Part shown: positions 1-9,177 of the stretch, piece by piece
How the letters are laid out: every line of letters begins with the position of its first letter
How positions within the stretch are numbered: the stretch's first letter is position 1
NCBI RefSeq assembly: GCF_002879615.1
Contig: NZ_PNRF01000027.1
Coordinates: 1 to 64,000 of the forward strand
Direction: 5' to 3'
Source: Billgrantia endophytica
GTDB lineage: Bacteria; Pseudomonadota; Gammaproteobacteria; Pseudomonadales; Halomonadaceae
DNA: 64,000 bases
Program-made: the position numbers and the translations under genes
The notes under the pieces: model-generated
Databases searched by the model: none
What the model saw: the letters and a program-made list of their open reading frames with translations, nothing else
Told to the model about the DNA's origin: nothing

Positions 1-62
1 TGAGTACTTTGAGCCGATTTTTAACGCTGTATGGGCGAGCGCAGACAGTTTTCGTACAGAAC

Positions 63-479
63 CTAGTGGCTGAGGTTCTCCGGACCGAAGGCATCCGGCA
101 GCAACTCTTCCATGCTGTAGCGCTTGAGCAGCCGCCCCCGGGCATCGACTACGTGGATGCGGGTCTCGGCGTCGGCAAACTCGCGAATGCGCTGACGACA
201 GTCGCCGCAGGGCGTGCAGGGGTGTTCGCCGGGGCCGATCACGTAGACGTGACGCAGGCGCCGCTCGCCGGCGCTGACCATGGCGGCGATGGCCGAGGCC
301 TCGGCGCACAGGCCCTTGTAGTGGGCCACCTCGACGTTGGCGCCGAAGTAGCGCGCACCGCTGTCGCTCTCCACCATGGCGCCCACCGGATGATTCGAGT
401 AGGGGGAGTAGGCGCGCGCACGCACCGCCACCAGTGCGCTGACGATCTCCGCTGCAACGGTTTCACCCGCGGCGCTCAT
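63..479 (-). CDS. cdd: Cytidine deaminase
   Basis: Deaminates cytidine and deoxycytidine to uridine and deoxyuridine in the cytosol. At 138 aa it has the length of the short tetrameric Cdd class. The zinc site is visible as CAEA (Cys in place of the His used by the long dimeric class, with the catalytic Glu) and PCTPCGDC, which supplies the other two cysteines. The start codon overlaps the deoD stop (ATGA), so it is the last gene of the nupC-deoC-deoA-deoD-cdd operon and is probably translationally coupled. The role fits: pyrimidine deoxynucleosides are deaminated before DeoA cleaves them. Identification is firm. Confidence 0.95.
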   Translation of the reverse strand: MSAAGETVAAEIVSALVAVRARAYSPYSNHPVGAMVESDSGARYFGANVEVAHYKGLCAEASAIAAMVSAGERRLRHVYVIGPGEHPCTPCGDCRQRIREFADAETRIHVVDARGRLLKRYSMEELLPDAFGPENLSH

Positions 480-1204
480 CGCGCAGCCTCCGCATCGTCA
501 CGCAGTACGGTTTCCAGCGAGATCTCCATCATCTCGTCGAAGGTGCGCTCGCGGTCTTTGCTGCCGAGCGAATCCCCCTTGAGGATATGGTCCGACACCG
601 TGCAGATCGTCATGGCCCGGGCGCCGAACTCCGCGGCCACTCCGTAGAGCCCCGCCGCCTCCATCTCGACGCCGACGATGCCATAGCGTTTCATCAGCTC
701 GAACAACTCTCCCTGTGGGTTGTAGAAGAGATCCGCCGAGAAGATATTGCCCACCCTCACCGTCACTCCCTTGCCGTGGGCGGCATCCACCGCGTGGCGG
801 ACCAGGTCGAAGTCGGCAATGGCGGCGAAATCATGGCCCATGAAACGGGTGCGGTTGACCCCGGAGTCGGTGCTGGCCCCGAGGCCGATCACCACGTCGC
901 GCACCGCCACGTCGTCGCGCACCGCACCGCAGGAGCCGACGCGGATCAGCCGCTCGACGCCGTAGTCGGTGATCAGCTCCTTGGCGTAGATCGACACCGA
1001 GGGAATCCCCATGCCGTGGCCCATCACCGAGACCTCACGGCCCTTGTAGCGGCCGGTGTAACCGAGCATGTTGCGCACGCTGTTCACTTCGCGGGCCCCG
1101 TCGAGAAAGGTCTCGGCGATGTATTTCGCCCGCAGCGGGTCGCCGGGCATCAGTACGGTATCGGCGAAGATGCCGCGCTCGCCCTGGATATGGGGGGTCG
1201 CCAT
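476..1204 (-). CDS. deoD: Purine nucleoside phosphorylase, DeoD type
   Basis: Reversible phosphorolysis of purine (deoxy)nucleosides to base and (deoxy)ribose-1-phosphate. Of the possible starts I chose the ATG at 1204 ([11 protein letters not shown]), because an AGGAG lies just upstream and E. coli-type DeoD begins this way; the longer reading has an unrelated N-terminus. The PNP/UDP family core is visible ([38 protein letters not shown]). About 242 aa, normal for hexameric DeoD. It overlaps cdd by four bases. Ninety bases separate it from the deoB stub upstream, where a complete deoB would be expected. Confidence 0.95.
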   Translation of the reverse strand: MATPHIQGERGIFADTVLMPGDPLRAKYIAETFLDGAREVNSVRNMLGYTGRYKGREVSVMGHGMGIPSVSIYAKELITDYGVERLIRVGSCGAVRDDVAVRDVVIGLGASTDSGVNRTRFMGHDFAAIADFDLVRHAVDAAHGKGVTVRVGNIFSADLFYNPQGELFELMKRYGIVGVEMEAAGLYGVAAEFGARAMTICTVSDHILKGDSLGSKDRERTFDEMMEISLETVLRDDAEAAR

Positions 1205-1295
1205 CAGTGGGCTCCTGTATCGGCAAGGGAGTGGGAAAGGAAACTCGGGCGGGAAGCTGTCCTCCTTATCGAGGAAGTAGCTCCGGTCGATCCGA

Positions 1296-1376
1296 TCAGG
1301 CATCTCGACGCCTTACGGCATTCGCGGCGGCACCGGTGCCGAAGGCGTCGAGTACCAGCACGATGGCGCGCGTCAT
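1296..1376 (-). pseudogene. deoB: Phosphopentomutase N-terminal stub (deoB remnant)
   Basis: Twenty-six codons starting MTRAIVLVLDAFGTGAA and then a stop. This matches the N-terminus of phosphopentomutase DeoB, whose family opens M-x-R-A-x-x-L-V-L-D-S-x-G-I-G-A and carries a metal-binding Asp in this segment. The rest of the enzyme (about 400 residues) is missing. The start overlaps the deoA stop as ATGA, the normal operon arrangement, so the gene was probably intact here and lost by internal deletion before deoD. Known pathway: DeoB links deoxyribose-1-phosphate from DeoA/DeoD to DeoC. Inference: the activity is lost, or supplied by a gene elsewhere. Confidence 0.75.
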
Positions 1377-2713
1377 GAAGCCTCCCGACGAATCACATCC
1401 TGAATCAGTGTAGGCACAGTCACGCTCTCCATGCCCACGCGTATGGCAGCCAGCAGCCGAGCGGCGGCGCGATCGGCGTCCATCTCGCTCCTGGCGTGAA
1501 TCCATGCCAGGGGGCGCTCGGCATCTACGCTGTCGCCGATGGCGGCAATCTGCGCGAGCCCCACGGCGGGGTCGATGGCGTCGTCGGGCGTGCGGCGTCC
1601 GCCCAGCGTCACCACCGCCAGCCCCAGGGCCCGGGTATCCATGCGCTGCACGCGACCGGCTCTCTCGGGATACACCGCCCGCACCACGGGCGCCTGCGCC
1701 AGATGGCGGTCGGGATACTCGAGCAGATCCGCCGGGCCGCCCAGCCCGGCCACCATGCGTGCGAAGCGCTCGGCAGCCGCACCCGAAGCAAGCGTCTCGT
1801 CGAGCCTGGCCATGGCCGCTTCACGGGAGTCGGCCAACCGGCCGGCCAGCAGCAGCTCAGCGGCCAGTTCGCGGGTCACCTGGAGCAGCCGGCCGCTCTT
1901 CGTCTCTCCGGTCAGCAGGCGCAGGGTCTCGCGAATCTCTATGGCGTTGCCGGCACAGGGGGCCAGCGGCTGGCTCATGTCGGTGAGCAGGGCGGTGGTG
2001 CGCGTGCCGGCCCGGCTCGCCACCTTGGCGATGGTGGCGGCGAGCTCGACGGAGGCCTCGTAGGTGGGCATGAAGGCACCGCTGCCGGTCTTCACGTCCA
2101 TCACCAGGGCATCGAGGCCGCAGGCGAGCTTCTTGCCGAGAATCGAGCTGACGATCAGCGGCAGTGACTCCACCGTGGCGGTGACGTCGCGGATCGCATA
2201 GAGCCGCTTGTCGGCCGGCGCCAGGTCGGTGGTCTGGCCGATGATGGCCACGCCCGCCGCCTTCACCAGTTGGCGAAAGCGCGGCCTGGAGGGCGCGATG
2301 TCGTAGCCGGGGATCGACTCCAGCTTGTCCAGGGTGCCGCCGGTATGGCCCAGGCCGCGCCCGGAAACCATCGGCACGAAGCCACCGCAGGCGGCGACCC
2401 AGGGGCCCAGCACCAGCGAGACCAGATCGCCCACGCCACCGGTGGAGTGCTTGTCGAGGATCGGTCCCGGCAGGTCGAGATCGCGCCAGGCGAGCACCTG
2501 GCCGGAGTCGCGGATCGCCTCGGTCAGCGCCACGGTCTCGGCGTCGGTCATGCCGTTTAGGAACACCGCCATGGCGAAGGCGCCGACCTGGGCGTCGCTC
2601 AGGCCGCCGTCGCTGATGCCGTCGACCAGCTGGCGGATGGCGGCGACCTCCAGCACCCCGCCATCGCGCTTTTCACGGATCAGCTCCTGGGGAAGGCGCT
2701 GCGAGGCAGTCAT
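1373..2713 (-). CDS. deoA: Thymidine phosphorylase
   Basis: Phosphorolysis of thymidine and deoxyuridine to base and 2-deoxyribose-1-phosphate. The start is placed at the ATG at 2713 ([19 protein letters not shown]), which overlaps the deoC stop as ATGA; this gives about 446 aa, usual for DeoA. Family signatures visible include the phosphate-binding KHSTGGVGD stretch, VSGRGLGHTGGTLDKLESIPG and the LIVSSILGKKLACG segment. It sits in the expected deoCABD order, except that deoB is reduced to a stub immediately downstream. Confidence 0.96.
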   Translation of the reverse strand: MTASQRLPQELIREKRDGGVLEVAAIRQLVDGISDGGLSDAQVGAFAMAVFLNGMTDAETVALTEAIRDSGQVLAWRDLDLPGPILDKHSTGGVGDLVSLVLGPWVAACGGFVPMVSGRGLGHTGGTLDKLESIPGYDIAPSRPRFRQLVKAAGVAIIGQTTDLAPADKRLYAIRDVTATVESLPLIVSSILGKKLACGLDALVMDVKTGSGAFMPTYEASVELAATIAKVASRAGTRTTALLTDMSQPLAPCAGNAIEIRETLRLLTGETKSGRLLQVTRELAAELLLAGRLADSREAAMARLDETLASGAAAERFARMVAGLGGPADLLEYPDRHLAQAPVVRAVYPERAGRVQRMDTRALGLAVVTLGGRRTPDDAIDPAVGLAQIAAIGDSVDAERPLAWIHARSEMDADRAAARLLAAIRVGMESVTVPTLIQDVIRREAS

Positions 2714-3486
2714 CAGTAGCCTCCCGCCGGCCCTCCGGCATCGGCACCCAGGGTTTCGAGCAGGGCACCGAGCAGGCCCGAGGCGCCGAAGCGGAAGCGC
2801 TCCGGGGTCAGCCACGCCGCGCCCATGATGCCGGTGGCCAGATTCAGGTAGGCGCTGGCGTCCTCGGCGGTTCGCACCCCGCCGGCGGCCTTGAAGCCGA
2901 GATCGCCCCGGCCGCTGTCACGGATGGCGGTGAGCATGATCTCTGCTGCCTCGAGGGTGGCGTTGACCTTCACCTTGCCGGTGGACGTCTTGAGGAAGTC
3001 GGCGCCGCCCTCGATGGCCAGTTCGCTGGCACGGCGAATGAGAGCCGGGGCGGCCAGCTCACCGGTCTCGAGGATCACCTTGAGCGCGGCGCGACCGCAC
3101 TCGCGCTTGCAGGCGGCAACCAGCTCGCGTCCGACGTCCTCGTCACCGGCCATCAGCGCACGGTAGGGGAAGACCACGTCGACCTCGTCGGCTCCGGCGG
3201 CAATCGCCTCGCGGGTTTCCGCAGCGGCGATTGCCACGTCGGCGTTGCCGTGGGGAAAGTTGGTCACCGTGGCCACCTTCACGCGACCGGCGAGGTTCTG
3301 CTCGGCCAGGGCCTGCCGGGCGGTGGCGATGAACGCCGGCAGGACGCACACTGCGGCCGGATGCCCGATTGGCGTGGCCGCACGTTCGCAGAGCGCACGA
3401 ACACGGGCGTCGGTGTCGTCGTCGTTGAGGCTGGTCAGGTCCATCAATGTCAGGGCCTGGCATGCGGCCTGTTCGAGTTCTGTCAT
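2713..3486 (-). CDS. deoC: Deoxyribose-phosphate aldolase
   Basis: Class I (Schiff-base) aldolase that splits 2-deoxyribose-5-phosphate into acetaldehyde and glyceraldehyde-3-phosphate. At 257 aa it is the length of E. coli-type DeoC. The Schiff-base lysine lies in [11 protein letters not shown], and KVILETGEL and [10 protein letters not shown] are typical barrel-strand motifs. It is the first enzyme gene after nupC, 49 bases from the transporter stop, and is overlapped by deoA. The catabolic end point of the operon is therefore intact even though deoB is missing. Confidence 0.96.
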   Translation of the reverse strand: MTELEQAACQALTLMDLTSLNDDDTDARVRALCERAATPIGHPAAVCVLPAFIATARQALAEQNLAGRVKVATVTNFPHGNADVAIAAAETREAIAAGADEVDVVFPYRALMAGDEDVGRELVAACKRECGRAALKVILETGELAAPALIRRASELAIEGGADFLKTSTGKVKVNATLEAAEIMLTAIRDSGRGDLGFKAAGGVRTAEDASAYLNLATGIMGAAWLTPERFRFGASGLLGALLETLGADAGGPAGGY

Positions 3487-3535
3487 GGCATTACCTGTCG
3501 AATCGTGTTCATCGGCAAAGACAAAACGGGCGGCA

Positions 3536-4810
3536 TCAGGTCAGCGCCCCCAGTGAGAGGAAAAAGCCGGCGATGGCGGCCGACATCAGGTTGGAGAGCG
3601 TACCGGCCAGCACCGCCTTGAGGCCGAAGCGGGCGATGTCGTGACGACGGCCGGGGGCGATGCTGCCCAGCCCGCCAAGCAGGATGGCGATGGAAGAGAA
3701 ATTGGCAAAGCCGCACAGGGCGAAGGAGAGCACCGCCATGGTGTAGGGTGTCATCGCCTGTCCGGTGGCGGCTACCACCTGTTCGCCGTCAAGGTAGGGG
3801 GCCAGGTTGATATAGGCCACGAACTCGTTGACCACCAGTTTCTGGCCAATGAAGGAGCCGGCAAGGGTGGCTTCCTCCCAGGGCACACCGAGCAGAAAGG
3901 CCAGCGGCGCGAACAGCCAGCCGAGGATCATTTCCAGGCTGAGCTGCTCCATACCGAACCAGCCCCCCACGCCACCCAGCATACCGTTTATCAGGGCGAT
4001 CAGACCGATGAAGGCGAGCAGCATGGCACCGACATTGGCGGCCAGCCTGAGGCCCGAGCTGGCACCGGCGGCGGCGGCGTCGAGCACGTTGGCCGAGCGA
4101 TCCTCGTCTTCCTTCAGGCGCTCCTCAGCCTCGGATACGCTGTCTTCGGGTTCCTGGGTCTCGGGCATGATCAGCTTGGCGAACAACAGCCCGCCCGGTG
4201 CGGCCATGAAGGATGCCGCCACCAGATATTCCATGGGGATGCCCAACGCCGCATAGCCGGCCAGCACGGAGCCGGCCACCGATGCCAGCCCCCCGCACAT
4301 CACCGCGAACAGCTGCGACGGCGTCATGCGGGCGATGAAGGGGCGCACCACCAGCGGCGCTTCCGTCTGGCCAACGAAGATATTGGCCGTGGCCGACAGC
4401 GACTCGGTGCGTGACGTGCCGAGCGTCTTCTGCAGAGCACCACCAAGGATGCGGATCACCCACTGCATGATGCCCAGGTAGTAGAGCACGGCGATCAGCG
4501 AGGAGAAGAAGATGATCACCGGCAGTACCTTGATGGCGAATACGAAACCGACATTGTCCGTATCGGCCAGGCCACCGAACAGGAAATCGATCCCGTCGTT
4601 GGAATAGAACACCACCTGGCTGACGCCAGCCGAGATCGTATGCAAGACCGTTTGGCCAAAGGGAACGTAGAGCACGAAAGCACCGATACCCGCCTGAATG
4701 GCGAAAGCGCCCCCGACGGTTCTCAGGCGGATAGCGCGGCGGTCGGAAGAGAACGCAAGGGCGATCAGAATGAGAGTCGTCATCCCGATCAGGCTCATAA
4801 GGAGTGTCAT
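3536..4810 (-). CDS. nupC: Concentrative nucleoside transporter, NupC/CNT family
   Basis: Inner-membrane H+ or Na+ coupled nucleoside importer, 424 aa, with many hydrophobic segments. CNT-family landmarks are visible: [12 protein letters not shown] in the first conserved half, and [13 protein letters not shown] and [17 protein letters not shown] in the second. The ATG at 4810 is preceded by AGGA. It heads the salvage operon, consistent with uptake of the nucleosides that DeoA, DeoD and Cdd then process. The region upstream (4811-4968) should hold the operon promoter; I could not pick a convincing operator. Confidence 0.93.
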   Translation of the reverse strand: MTLLMSLIGMTTLILIALAFSSDRRAIRLRTVGGAFAIQAGIGAFVLYVPFGQTVLHTISAGVSQVVFYSNDGIDFLFGGLADTDNVGFVFAIKVLPVIIFFSSLIAVLYYLGIMQWVIRILGGALQKTLGTSRTESLSATANIFVGQTEAPLVVRPFIARMTPSQLFAVMCGGLASVAGSVLAGYAALGIPMEYLVAASFMAAPGGLLFAKLIMPETQEPEDSVSEAEERLKEDEDRSANVLDAAAAGASSGLRLAANVGAMLLAFIGLIALINGMLGGVGGWFGMEQLSLEMILGWLFAPLAFLLGVPWEEATLAGSFIGQKLVVNEFVAYINLAPYLDGEQVVAATGQAMTPYTMAVLSFALCGFANFSSIAILLGGLGSIAPGRRHDIARFGLKAVLAGTLSNLMSAAIAGFFLSLGALT

Positions 4811-4968
4811 AGGGAATCCTTCGAGTCGGGCTAGCGGAAGCTCACTGACAGAAGGTTGAGCTCGGTGGAGTAGTTCACGGCGGCAAGAGAAGAAGTCTAA
4901 TAAGGGTTCCTCGTCGTGTCATATGGATTTGGTCTCCGCCGAGGCGCCTGGCAGACTCCCTGCATGAC

Positions 4969-4991
4969 GAAGCCGGGCAATGCCCGGCTTC
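4969..4991. terminator. Perfect 10-bp hairpin between deo and nrdJ operons
   Basis: GAAGCCGGGC and its exact complement flank a three-base AAT loop. It lies about 40 bases past the nrdJb stop and upstream of the nupC promoter region. No clear T-run follows on either strand, so it could be a rho-independent-like terminator of nrdJab or a processing/insulating hairpin. The rest of 4811-5029 holds no gene I can support. Confidence 0.5.
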
Positions 4992-5029
4992 TTGGGGTCA
5001 AGCTCCGTATGGTCGAGCGCAGCCGGCTT

Positions 5030-5776
5030 TTACCCGCACTTGGACCAGCCGCAGCCTGCATAGCACGTCGGACAGCCGTCCATCATGATCAGTTCACCGC
5101 GGCACTCGGGACAATGCCCCACCACGGTTGGGCCGTCTCCCTTGTCGGCGGCGTGGGTCAGCTGCTCGGCCTTCGCCTCCTCTTCGGGAGTCGGCGGCTG
5201 CCAGGGGTGGCCGTGAGCCAGGCGATGGGCATAACGGCTGACCAGTTCCTCCACCGGCACCTGATGGCCGTCAGCATCGAGGAAACCGCGGCGGTAGAGA
5301 ATCTGCTGGATCGACCAGGCGATGGCCGCGACCTCGGAGTCGTGGAACATCGGCTTGCCCCAGCGGTTCATGCCGCAGCGGACCAGGCCCTTGTCCCAGG
5401 CCACCTTGCGCAGATCGGCCACCGCCTGGGTGACATAGCCGCCCCGGGCGGCCAGCGACAGGCTGCGCATGGTGGCGGTGATCCACTGATGCTCGCTGGA
5501 GAGCTGGCCGGAGGGAAAGAAAAACTCCACCGGCCGCTCGACCACCACCCGCCTGCCGTCGAGCACGCCTTCCACCGGCATGAAGGAGACAAGCAGGTAA
5601 ACCTTCTTGCGGCCTTCGGCGCCGACATAGGAAATCTTCTCGGATACGGCCTCCAGCGTTCCCTCGGGGCGCGAGGGGATGCGAACCGTCAGCGGATTCT
5701 CGTCGGCCAGAGGCACCTCTTGCACCGCCTTCTTGACGCTGTAGGAAACGATCTTGGACTTGATTTCGACGGCCAT
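5030..5776 (-). CDS. nrdJb: Class II (B12-dependent) ribonucleotide reductase, C-terminal component
   Basis: C-terminal part of an adenosylcobalamin-dependent ribonucleotide reductase that is split over two genes, as in Pseudomonas NrdJa/NrdJb. About 248 aa. The tail carries HCPECRGELIMMDGCPTCYAGCGWSKCG: a zinc-ribbon-like cysteine set with the C-terminal redox-active cysteines that re-reduce the active site. The ATG at 5776 is favoured over the GTG one codon upstream by its spacing from GGAG. It follows nrdJa after about 170 bases that contain an inverted-repeat element. Class II enzymes work with or without oxygen, which suits a denitrifier. Confidence 0.88.
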   Translation of the reverse strand: MAVEIKSKIVSYSVKKAVQEVPLADENPLTVRIPSRPEGTLEAVSEKISYVGAEGRKKVYLLVSFMPVEGVLDGRRVVVERPVEFFFPSGQLSSEHQWITATMRSLSLAARGGYVTQAVADLRKVAWDKGLVRCGMNRWGKPMFHDSEVAAIAWSIQQILYRRGFLDADGHQVPVEELVSRYAHRLAHGHPWQPPTPEEEAKAEQLTHAADKGDGPTVVGHCPECRGELIMMDGCPTCYAGCGWSKCG

Positions 5777-5824
5777 CACGGGGCTCCTGCGGAAGGTTGT
5801 GCGTTGACGCTGGGGTGGCGGCCG

Positions 5825-5950
5825 CTCACGACCGTCACGAGCGAAGGCGAGGCAAGGCGCAGGATTTCGAGGAAGCGGAGTTTACGAGCCGTAAATGAGC
5901 ATTCCGAGAAAGACTGCAACGCCGCCTCGGCGAGCGCAGTAGGTCGTGAG
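5825..5950. repeat. Inverted-repeat element between nrdJa and nrdJb
   Basis: A block of about 126 bp bounded by perfect 9-bp inverted repeats CTCACGACC (5825-5833) and GGTCGTGAG (5942-5950). Imperfectly complementary inner arms (GGCGAGGC near the left end, GCCTCGGCG near the right) continue the pairing. At the centre is TTTACG-AGC-CGTAAA (5881-5895), itself an inverted repeat. The right end touches the nrdJa stop codon. It has the form of a dispersed non-coding repeat that folds into a long hairpin. No second copy was noticed in this window. Confidence 0.6.
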
Positions 5951-8062
5951 TTACCACTTTCCATAGGTGCCTTCCTTCAACGCGTCATACAGGTTTGCCG
6001 CGTTGTGTTCCTCGCCGTCGTAGATCACCTTCTCGTCGCCGCGCAGCTCCAGGGTCTCGCCGTCCTCCAGCTCGAAGATATAGGTGGTGTTCTTGAGGTC
6101 GTCCTCGCGTACCAGCACACCCTGGAAGGCTTCCGGATTGAAGCGGAAGGTGGTGCAGCCCTTGAGCTTGCTTTCGTAGGCGTCCAGGTAAAGGTCCTGG
6201 AAGTCCTCGAAGGCGAAGTCGGTAGGGACGTTGACCGTCTTGGAGATCGCCGAGTCGACCCAGGCCTGGGCCGCCGCCTGAACCGCCACGTGCTGCTTCG
6301 GCGATACCGCATCGGCGGTGATGAAGTAGTCGGGCAGGTCGCTTTCCACCGCGTCGGCGGCAATGAAGTGACGGTAGGCGGCCAGTTCGAAGGAGACCAC
6401 TTCCACCTGCTCCTTGGTCTTCTTGCCCGACTGAATGACGTTACGGAAGTATCGGTGCGAGAACGAGGGCTCGATTCCGTTGGAGGCATTGTTGCCCAAC
6501 GACAGGCTGATGGTGCCGGTCGGCGCGATGGACGAATGGTGCGTGAAGCGCGCGCCGTGCTCGGCCAGCGCCGCCACCAGCTCCGGCTCCACCTCGGCGA
6601 TCTTCTGCATGTAGCGGCTGTAGCGGGCGTGGAGGATCCGGCCGGGAACCTTGTCGCCAACCTCATAGCCATCCTTCGCCAGCTCCGGACGTTCGCGCAG
6701 CATCTTGGGAGTGATCTCGATGACCTCGGCCAGTATCGGCGCCATGCCCTTCTCTCGGGAAAGCTCCAGGGCCTGCTTCCAACCTTCGAGGGCCAGGCCG
6801 CGGCTCACCTCTTCGGTGAAGGCCAGCGATTCCGGTGAGCCATAGGGAATCTTGAGCATGGTCAGCGTCGAGCCCAGCCCCAGGAAACCCATGCCGTGGC
6901 GGCGCTTGGCCTCGATCTCGCGGCGCTGGCCTTCCAGCGGCAGGCTGCTGATCTCCACCACGTTATCGAGCATGCGGGTGAAGATCGCCACCACCTTGCG
7001 ATAGCGCTCCCAGTCGAAGCGCGGCTTCCTGCCGAAGGGGTCGATGACGAAGCGCGTCAGGTTCACCGAGCCCAGCAGGCAGGCACCTTCCGGCGGCAGG
7101 GGCTGCTCGCCGCATGGGTTGGTGGCGCGGATCTCCTCGCAGAACCAGTTATTGTTCATGCGGTTGACCTGGTCGATCAGGATGAACCCCGGCTCGGCGA
7201 AGTCATAGGTCGACTTCATGATGGTGTCCCACAGCTCGCGGGCCTTGATCACCTCGACGATGCGGCAGGCCACTCGGCCCTCTTCGTCGGTGGTATAGCC
7301 ATCCTCGACTACCGGCCAGTCGCGGTAGATCAGTTCATCGGGGCCCACGTCGTCCTTCTCGCCGGCGTGCAGCGGAAAGGCCAACGGCCAGTCGGTGTCC
7401 TGCTTCACCGCCTCGATGAACTCATCGGTGATCAACAGGCTCAAGTTGAACTGGCGCAGCCTGCCGGCTTCACGCTTTGCCTCGATGAAGCTGCGCACAT
7501 CCGGATGGCCCACGTCGAAGGTGCCCATCTGGGCGCCGCGGCGGCCTCCAGCGGACGCCACGGTGAAACACATCTTGTCGTAGATATCCATGAACGCCAG
7601 GGGGCCGTTGGTGCCGGCACCGGCGCCGAACACGAAGGCGCCCTTGTGGCGCAGGGTGGAGAACTCGTAGCCGATACCGCAGCCCGCCTTGAGCGTCATG
7701 CCGGCATCCACGACGCTGTCGAGAATGTCGTGCATGGAGTCGTGGATGGTACGCGACACGGTACAGTTGATCAGGCTCACCGCCGGCTTGTAGTCCTCGG
7801 CACCCGCATTGGACATGATCCTGCCGGCCGGAATGGCACCGTTCTCCAGCGCCCAGCGAAACTTGGGCAGCCACTCCTCGGCGCGCTCGCCTTCCACCAC
7901 GGCAAGTGCCCGGGCCACGCGGTCCCAGGTCTCGGTTACGTCCTTGTCGACCGCCCGTCCATGACGATCCTTGAGGCGATATTTGGAATCCCAGATATCA
8001 CGGGAGGGCATCTGCAGCGGCACCTCGTTGGATGTCTTGACGGCCTTGGTGGAAGTACTCAT
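5951..8062 (-). CDS. nrdJa: Class II (B12-dependent) ribonucleotide reductase, catalytic component
   Basis: Reduces ribonucleotides to deoxyribonucleotides using adenosylcobalamin as radical source. About 703 aa from the ATG at 8062 (MSTSTKAV), which has GGAGA upstream; a TTG six codons earlier is less likely. Visible features are the N-terminal active-site region (ISLINCTVSRTI), the glycine-rich GCGIGYEFSTLRHKGA, the finger-loop motif NPCGEQPLPPEGACLLGS, and APTGTISL near the C-terminus. The redox-active C-terminal cysteines are absent here because they are encoded by nrdJb downstream. Confidence 0.93.
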   Translation of the reverse strand: MSTSTKAVKTSNEVPLQMPSRDIWDSKYRLKDRHGRAVDKDVTETWDRVARALAVVEGERAEEWLPKFRWALENGAIPAGRIMSNAGAEDYKPAVSLINCTVSRTIHDSMHDILDSVVDAGMTLKAGCGIGYEFSTLRHKGAFVFGAGAGTNGPLAFMDIYDKMCFTVASAGGRRGAQMGTFDVGHPDVRSFIEAKREAGRLRQFNLSLLITDEFIEAVKQDTDWPLAFPLHAGEKDDVGPDELIYRDWPVVEDGYTTDEEGRVACRIVEVIKARELWDTIMKSTYDFAEPGFILIDQVNRMNNNWFCEEIRATNPCGEQPLPPEGACLLGSVNLTRFVIDPFGRKPRFDWERYRKVVAIFTRMLDNVVEISSLPLEGQRREIEAKRRHGMGFLGLGSTLTMLKIPYGSPESLAFTEEVSRGLALEGWKQALELSREKGMAPILAEVIEITPKMLRERPELAKDGYEVGDKVPGRILHARYSRYMQKIAEVEPELVAALAEHGARFTHHSSIAPTGTISLSLGNNASNGIEPSFSHRYFRNVIQSGKKTKEQVEVVSFELAAYRHFIAADAVESDLPDYFITADAVSPKQHVAVQAAAQAWVDSAISKTVNVPTDFAFEDFQDLYLDAYESKLKGCTTFRFNPEAFQGVLVREDDLKNTTYIFELEDGETLELRGDEKVIYDGEEHNAANLYDALKEGTYGKW

Positions 8063-8118
8063 GTAAGAAAATCTCCGCAAGCGTCTCGGCTGTTCACGTT
8101 ACGTTAATAAAAGGAAAT

Positions 8119-8598
8119 TCAATCGTCGCGGCGCGCCATGCGTTCCATGCGCACCAACCACTCGCCCAAGCGGCCCTGGGCGAGCCCCTCTTCGCGGCTA
8201 TCCAACAGGTTCTTGACCATCAGACCCAGCTCGGTGTCACCCTCGATCAGCAGGCGACGCTGGAAGAACAGGGCGTCGGGGTCCTCGCGGCGCGTCGCCA
8301 GGCACAGGAACTCGCGCCAGCCGCCGCGGATGGTGGCCTCACCGGCTTCACGGCACAGCACCAGGCGCTGATTCTCCAGCGTCAGCGTCAGCATCACCCC
8401 CAGGTCCTCCACGTACAGGGTGATACGCCGCCCTTCCAGCGCATCGAACTCTCCCTCTGCGAGGGGCTCGGCAAAGGTGCGGTTGAGCACCGGCTCGACC
8501 ACGTGGCGCTTCAGCGTCAGGGGCACACGAGGATCGACGACGCGAATCAGGCGAGCCGGGGCGGGCAGACGCGGCAGAAATGACAAGGGCAAGGACAT
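8119..8598 (-). CDS. ubiT: SCP2-domain protein, UbiT-like anaerobic ubiquinone factor
   Basis: A 159-aa SCP2 (sterol carrier-like) lipid-binding protein resembling UbiT/YhbT, the accessory factor that works with UbiU and UbiV in oxygen-independent ubiquinone synthesis. The start at 8598 (MSLPLSFLPRLPAPARL) follows GGAG; the track-length extension upstream is unlikely. The SCP2 core runs from about residue 40 to 140. An Anr/FNR-type box lies about 100 bp upstream with a TAGGAT -10-like hexamer at the class II distance, supporting anaerobic induction. The neighbours (nrdJ, hemN) are also low-oxygen functions. No ubiU or ubiV is in the window. Confidence 0.78.
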   Translation of the reverse strand: MSLPLSFLPRLPAPARLIRVVDPRVPLTLKRHVVEPVLNRTFAEPLAEGEFDALEGRRITLYVEDLGVMLTLTLENQRLVLCREAGEATIRGGWREFLCLATRREDPDALFFQRRLLIEGDTELGLMVKNLLDSREEGLAQGRLGEWLVRMERMARRDD

Positions 8599-8690
8599 TG
8601 CTACTCTCCAGTGGGATCGAGCCTGTGGAATCGCAGCGGCCACGACGGCCGACGAACCGTCCATCCTAGGCACGATACCCCACACCTGCA

Positions 8691-8704
8691 CTGATGTGTG
8701 TCAA
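8691..8704 (-). promoter_or_regulatory. Anr/FNR-type box upstream of ubiT
   Basis: CTGATGTGTGTCAA, two differences from TTGAT-N4-ATCAA (one from the looser TTGAY-N4-RTCAA). On the minus strand its centre (8697.5) is 32 bp from the centre of TAGGAT (complement of 8663-8668), which is the geometry of class II FNR activation. The regulator could be Anr or Dnr; the box alone does not say which. Confidence 0.6.
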
Positions 8705-8812
8705 GCTCATGCCATAGCCCTACCAAGGAACCTGTATACCATATATAGACCACTTTTCCAGTTCAATCACCATATCTGGGATTTTTTTAACGGTAGCGAT
8801 CTGCTTTCGCAA

Positions 8813-9154
8813 CTATTTGACCCCCAGGCGGCTGGCGAGTTTATGCAGGTTGCTGGGGTCGACCGCCAGGCGCCTGGCGGCACTTGCCCAGTTGCCGCCA
8901 CAGGCGGCCAGGGCTCGCCGAATCGCCCGGCGTTGAATGGCGGCGACCTGGACACGCAGCGGTTCATCGACAGGAGATTCCTCCTGCTCGGCTGACGTTT
9001 CCAGAACCGCCAAAATCTGGCCATGGGGCAGATCGAGCCACCCGGGCTTCAGAGTGATGATGTCGTCCCGCCGCGCGCCATGGCCCAGGGCCTTGATCGC
9101 CGCGCACCAGAGGCTGCTGGTCGCGACGGGAGTGCCCAAGGGCGCCGCATTCAT
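8813..9154 (-). pseudogene. norR: NorR C-terminal remnant (Fis-type HTH)
   Basis: About 113 codons matching the end of the sigma-54-dependent nitric oxide regulator NorR. AAIKALGHGARRDDIITL is the tail of the AAA+ domain, and AIRRALAACGGNWASAARRL...DPSNLHKLASRLG is the Fis-type DNA-binding helix-turn-helix. The N-terminal GAF (NO-sensing iron) domain and nearly all of the ATPase domain are missing, and the sequence ahead of the AAA+ tail does not match the family. It lies 24 bases beyond the hemN stop. The fragment could bind DNA but cannot activate sigma-54; I treat it as a decayed gene. Confidence 0.75.
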
Positions 9155-9177
9155 GGCCCATGCGATGCTCGCACGAT

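Noticed and set aside
1..62. Possible dispersed repeat at the window start
   Set aside because: The segment resembles intergenic repeat DNA, but only 62 bases are visible and no inverted repeat or second copy was found.
4916..6838. Plus-strand ORF of 640 codons opposite nrdJ
   Set aside because: Antisense shadow of nrdJb/nrdJa, without domain similarity or ribosome site.
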